A DNA stretch of 64,000 nucleotides from Ananas comosus (Eukaryota > Streptophyta > Magnoliopsida > Poales > Bromeliaceae): NCBI RefSeq assembly GCF_001540865.1, contig NC_033627.1, forward strand, positions 940,432-1,004,431, in the 5' to 3' direction. Positions 61,798 through 64,000 of this stretch are shown piece after piece (the first letter of the stretch is position 1; each line of letters opens with the position of its first letter). A model generated the notes under the pieces. That model made no database searches. It had not been told where the DNA came from and saw only the letters and a program-made list of their open reading frames with translations. A program made the position numbers and the translations under genes.

Positions 61798-62656
61798 AGC
61801 CATTTCCAATCCCTACTGTCAATAATGATTTAGTATAGTGTTTGCCATTTGTCTCGACGCCGTGTTGAAGATGCTGTGGAGTGTGTTAGTATGTTCATGG
61901 AACTTTGAATTGTTGTTGAATGTATTACCAGTAATTTGCTATGGTGATGTCCTGTGTGTAGCTGTGCATGGTAGTTCAACTGATGTAGTCTGATTTGGTT
62001 AAATACAATGTTTAGACATGCTCCAAATATGCTAAACTTCCAAGCAATTTATATATTGGTGTGCCTAGATAGGTTGAGGAGTTCCATTTGACCCATAATC
62101 GTTAGGAAAAGCTAATGAAATAAGGGCTAGGTGACTGGTCGAAATAAACATATCTTTCATGTAGTTTTCCTCTTTAGTTTTGCAGGTCCCAGTTGCACTA
62201 ATGTTCATGGGGTCTACCTTGTTTTCCTCAAACGAAGAGGATGCTGCATCCTCGATAAGTTGTTAAATGATTGTTGGACCCAATCTAACAAGTTCAGATC
62301 CAACCGGGTACTTCGGGGAATTTGGATTGGCTTAACTATAGTTCAGTTGAAAATCAAGTTTAATGAAAATAAAAATATTAATCTTTTCATCAACTAGTCA
62401 TTTTCAAAGAGAATTTATTTTTTAAAAAAGTTCACGCCTATTACTGCCAACCAGATTAGTGCATTTATAATAGATGGCAAAACAAATGTCTCCGATATTA
62501 ACAAATTTAATTTACGGTGAATCACAACTTCGTCAATTCAAATGCCCGCTGAACCGAACCAGACCGAGAGAACCGGCCCAGTATTTGAGTCCCACCCATA
62601 AATAGTTACGGGTCTACATATTAACCGGTCTGTTGTTAGTCCACTTGACACAAATG
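61798..62656. other. 3' flank of COR413 and intergenic
   Basis: No gene is seen. The frames at 62131-62397 and 62538-62738 have no motif. Confidence 0.5.
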
Positions 62657-62780
62657 TTGGGCCCAATCCATTCGCACCTAATCCCGTGTGGATTGGATCA
62701 CGAAGGAGGGAGGGGTGTTTTCGTAATTTCGCTAACATGGGAAAAACGTAACCCTAGCTTCCTACTCCATCTATATTTAA
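62657..62780 (+). promoter_or_regulatory. Site II, telo-box and TATA promoter
   Basis: TTGGGCCCAA (62657-62666, a double site II), telo-box AACCCTA (62750-62756) and TATATTTAA (62772-62780) are in the order known for plant snoRNA and ribosome-biogenesis promoters. A CT-rich leader follows (62829-62935), then three C/D-box snoRNA candidates. No protein frame fits. Confidence 0.75.
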
Positions 62781-62878
62781 CTTCGCCGTTCACGGCGATC
62801 CTCCTCACATTCGCATCCAATCGCAATCGTCTCTCTCTCTCCCCACCCCCGCTCTCTCTCGCGTATACTCGATCAAAT

Positions 62879-62909
<31 letters not shown>

Positions 62910-62969
62910 TTCTCTCTCTTTTTTTTTTTTATTTTTTCTTTGTAATCTCGTTTGTATAATAAAGGGGCG

Positions 62970-63062
62970 TTTCTCGATGATGAATAAATCAAATAGATGA
63001 CGAGTCCGATCTAATCCATTCCATTCTTATGAGGACAAATCGAGGCATTTGTCTGAGAGAAA
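62970..63062 (+). ncRNA. C/D-box snoRNA 1 (25S guide)
   Basis: C box ATGATGA (62977-62983), D' box CCGA (63006-63009), C'-like ATGAGGA (63029-63035) and D box CTGA (63053-63056). A 6-bp closing stem pairs TTTCTC (62970-62975) with GAGAAA (63057-63062). The stretch before D, CGAGGCATTTG, and that before D', TAGATGACGAG, are complementary to neighbouring parts of one conserved 25S rRNA segment as I recall it (CAAATGCCTCGTCATCTA). A third stretch, TAATCCATTC, matches rRNA (GAATGGATTA) about 20 bases further on. It probably guides 2'-O-methylation. The rRNA sequence is from memory; the boxes and stem are seen directly. Confidence 0.85.
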
Positions 63063-63193
63063 GCTCCTATCGATTTTAATCCTTTTTCTTCGCAACTCGA
63101 TGTTTTTCTTAAATTTTATTTGAAAGTATAATCCTTTTTTTTTAATTGTTACCGAAAAAACCTCCTTATTATTATTTATTTTGGCTTAAGCAA

Positions 63194-63273
63194 GGGCATG
63201 GTGATGAAGCTTTTGGTGTTCTGAGATTTTCATCTTTGATGAATCCAAACCCTCCTACTCATTCTGAATGCCA
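63194..63273 (+). ncRNA. C/D-box snoRNA 2 (25S guide)
   Basis: C box GTGATGA (63201-63207), D' CTGA (63221-63224), C' TTGATGA (63236-63242) and D CTGA (63264-63267), all near consensus. The closing stem pairs GGCAT (63195-63199) with ATGCC (63268-63272). The D guide CCCTCCTACTCAT is complementary to the plant 25S stretch ATGAGTAGGAGGG that I recall. No target is recognised for the D' guide (GCTTTTGGTGTT). Total about 80 bases, a normal C/D length. Confidence 0.88.
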
Positions 63274-63444
63274 CCTATTTTTTTTATTTTTTTTTGTCAC
63301 AGCAGATTAAGAAAGTATTAATCTATAAAAACAAATTTTCGTGAAAATCACGGATATATTTATTTATTTATGTATTTATTTTGCCTTGGTTTGTTTTCCT
63401 GTAAATGTATTTTTGTTTGAAAATATTAGGTTTGGGGGAAGTTT

Positions 63445-63550
63445 GATGCGGCGATGATGATAAAGTGATGAAACTCTCTTCGCTAATCAAAATTATTGGT
63501 ATGAGGAAGGTAATACAATGATTGCTCTTCAAGCACTTTTGAGCTGCATC
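63445..63550 (+). ncRNA. C/D-box snoRNA 3 candidate
   Basis: C box ATGATGA (63454-63460) and an 8-bp closing stem GATGCGGC (63445-63452) with GCTGCATC (63543-63550), one G-T pair. The D position holds TTGA (63539-63542) instead of CTGA. The guide before it, TTCAAGCACT, is complementary to a plant 25S stretch AGTGCTTGAA (from memory). An internal stretch CTCTCTTC matches GAAGAGAG some 15 bases upstream in the same rRNA region. The variant D box makes this weaker than its neighbours. Confidence 0.6.
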
Positions 63551-64000
63551 TCACTTTCCCTTTTTTTAATAACTATATAGGGATTTTAAGGGCCCATTAC
63601 TTAATATAGTGGCCTAATTTTAATGGGCCTTTTTGGGCCCTGATTCTTGTTAAGTGGGCGTGCGTAGTGTCAAATTCTCGTCAGAACCCGTTCCTGTTTA
63701 TATTGGACCTTTGGGCCGTTTTGTACAATCTAATGACTAAGATGATCAGCTTTAAATAAACTCACTCAATTTTACATTGAATTTGAATTGAGCATTTATG
63801 AAATTAGGGTTAGAAACATGGTCCACTATTTTTTTACACGCGATTGTAACGTAACAATTTAACTGGTGATGTAACATTTGAACCGGTGATAAAACTACGT
63901 CGTACAAATATTTCTTAGCTTGTAAATACGGCTATGTAGGGATCGATCGAACTCACGATCTAGTAAAAAAAAAAAGATTTAAAAATCCTCTTAACAGATG
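63551..64000. other. Right end, no gene seen
   Basis: GGGCCC and TGGGCC motifs cluster at 63590-63720; they may belong to a promoter beyond or across the window edge. Confidence 0.45.

Noticed and set aside
1..64000. CRISPR arrays, operons or bacterial-type genes
   Set aside because: The window is plant nuclear DNA; no regular spacer-repeat arrays are present.

Overview
This is nuclear genomic DNA of a flowering plant. The evidence is split genes with GT-AG introns, plant-only families (extra-large G protein, COR413, NPH3, WAK-like kinase, PPR-DYW, HCF164, JINGUBANG-like), plant promoter motifs (telo-box, TGGGCC site II) and many small plant transposons. Very GC-rich exons set in AT-rich intergenic DNA point to a monocot. 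A bromeliad such as pineapple is my guess, from recollection only. Single N bases at 303, 3702, 15320, 21098, 31703 and 42343 mark assembly joins; two of them (303 and 42343) sit in suspicious duplications.

Layout. 1-3.7 kb: two small genes that look like members of one family (428-670 and 3383-3631), with a Harbinger-type MITE between them. 4.5-11.3 kb (-): an eight-exon extra-large G-protein alpha gene, with a Copia fragment in an intron. 12-25 kb: gene-poor DNA with tRNA-derived SINEs, a decayed LINE, a hairpin-rich MITE and a fold-back MULE-type MITE. 25.8-27.3 kb (+): an intronless WD40 gene. 28-31 kb: SINEs, MITEs and a small CACTA element. 31.8 kb (+): a small basic protein gene. 34.3-38.0 kb (+): seven-exon proteasome assembly chaperone 2. 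41.5-42.3 kb: a 326-bp inverted duplication ending at an N. 42.4-46.1 kb (+): WAK-like receptor kinase. 47.4-49.4 kb (-): thylakoid thioredoxin-like HCF164. 50.2 kb (+): a 69-residue Cys-rich protein gene. 53.6-54.5 kb (-): exon-like pieces of an unidentified gene. 54.8-57.1 kb (+): BTB-NPH3 protein. 57.7-58.6 kb (-): short PPR-DYW editing-type protein. 59.5-61.8 kb (+): COR413 membrane protein. 62.6-63.55 kb (+): an apparent polycistronic cluster of C/D-box snoRNAs behind a site II / telo-box / TATA promoter.

The protein genes are ordinary single-copy plant genes without a shared pathway. The most interesting non-protein content is (i) the C/D snoRNA cluster, with guides matching 25S rRNA segments I recall; (ii) a family of about twelve SINEs whose 3' tail is shared with the LINE at 16.6-17.9 kb, suggesting a LINE-SINE partnership; and (iii) large inverted structures at 24.9-25.4 kb (transposon) and 41.5-42.3 kb (probably assembly, possibly real). 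All rRNA matches and family names come from memory and reading by eye; no search was run.
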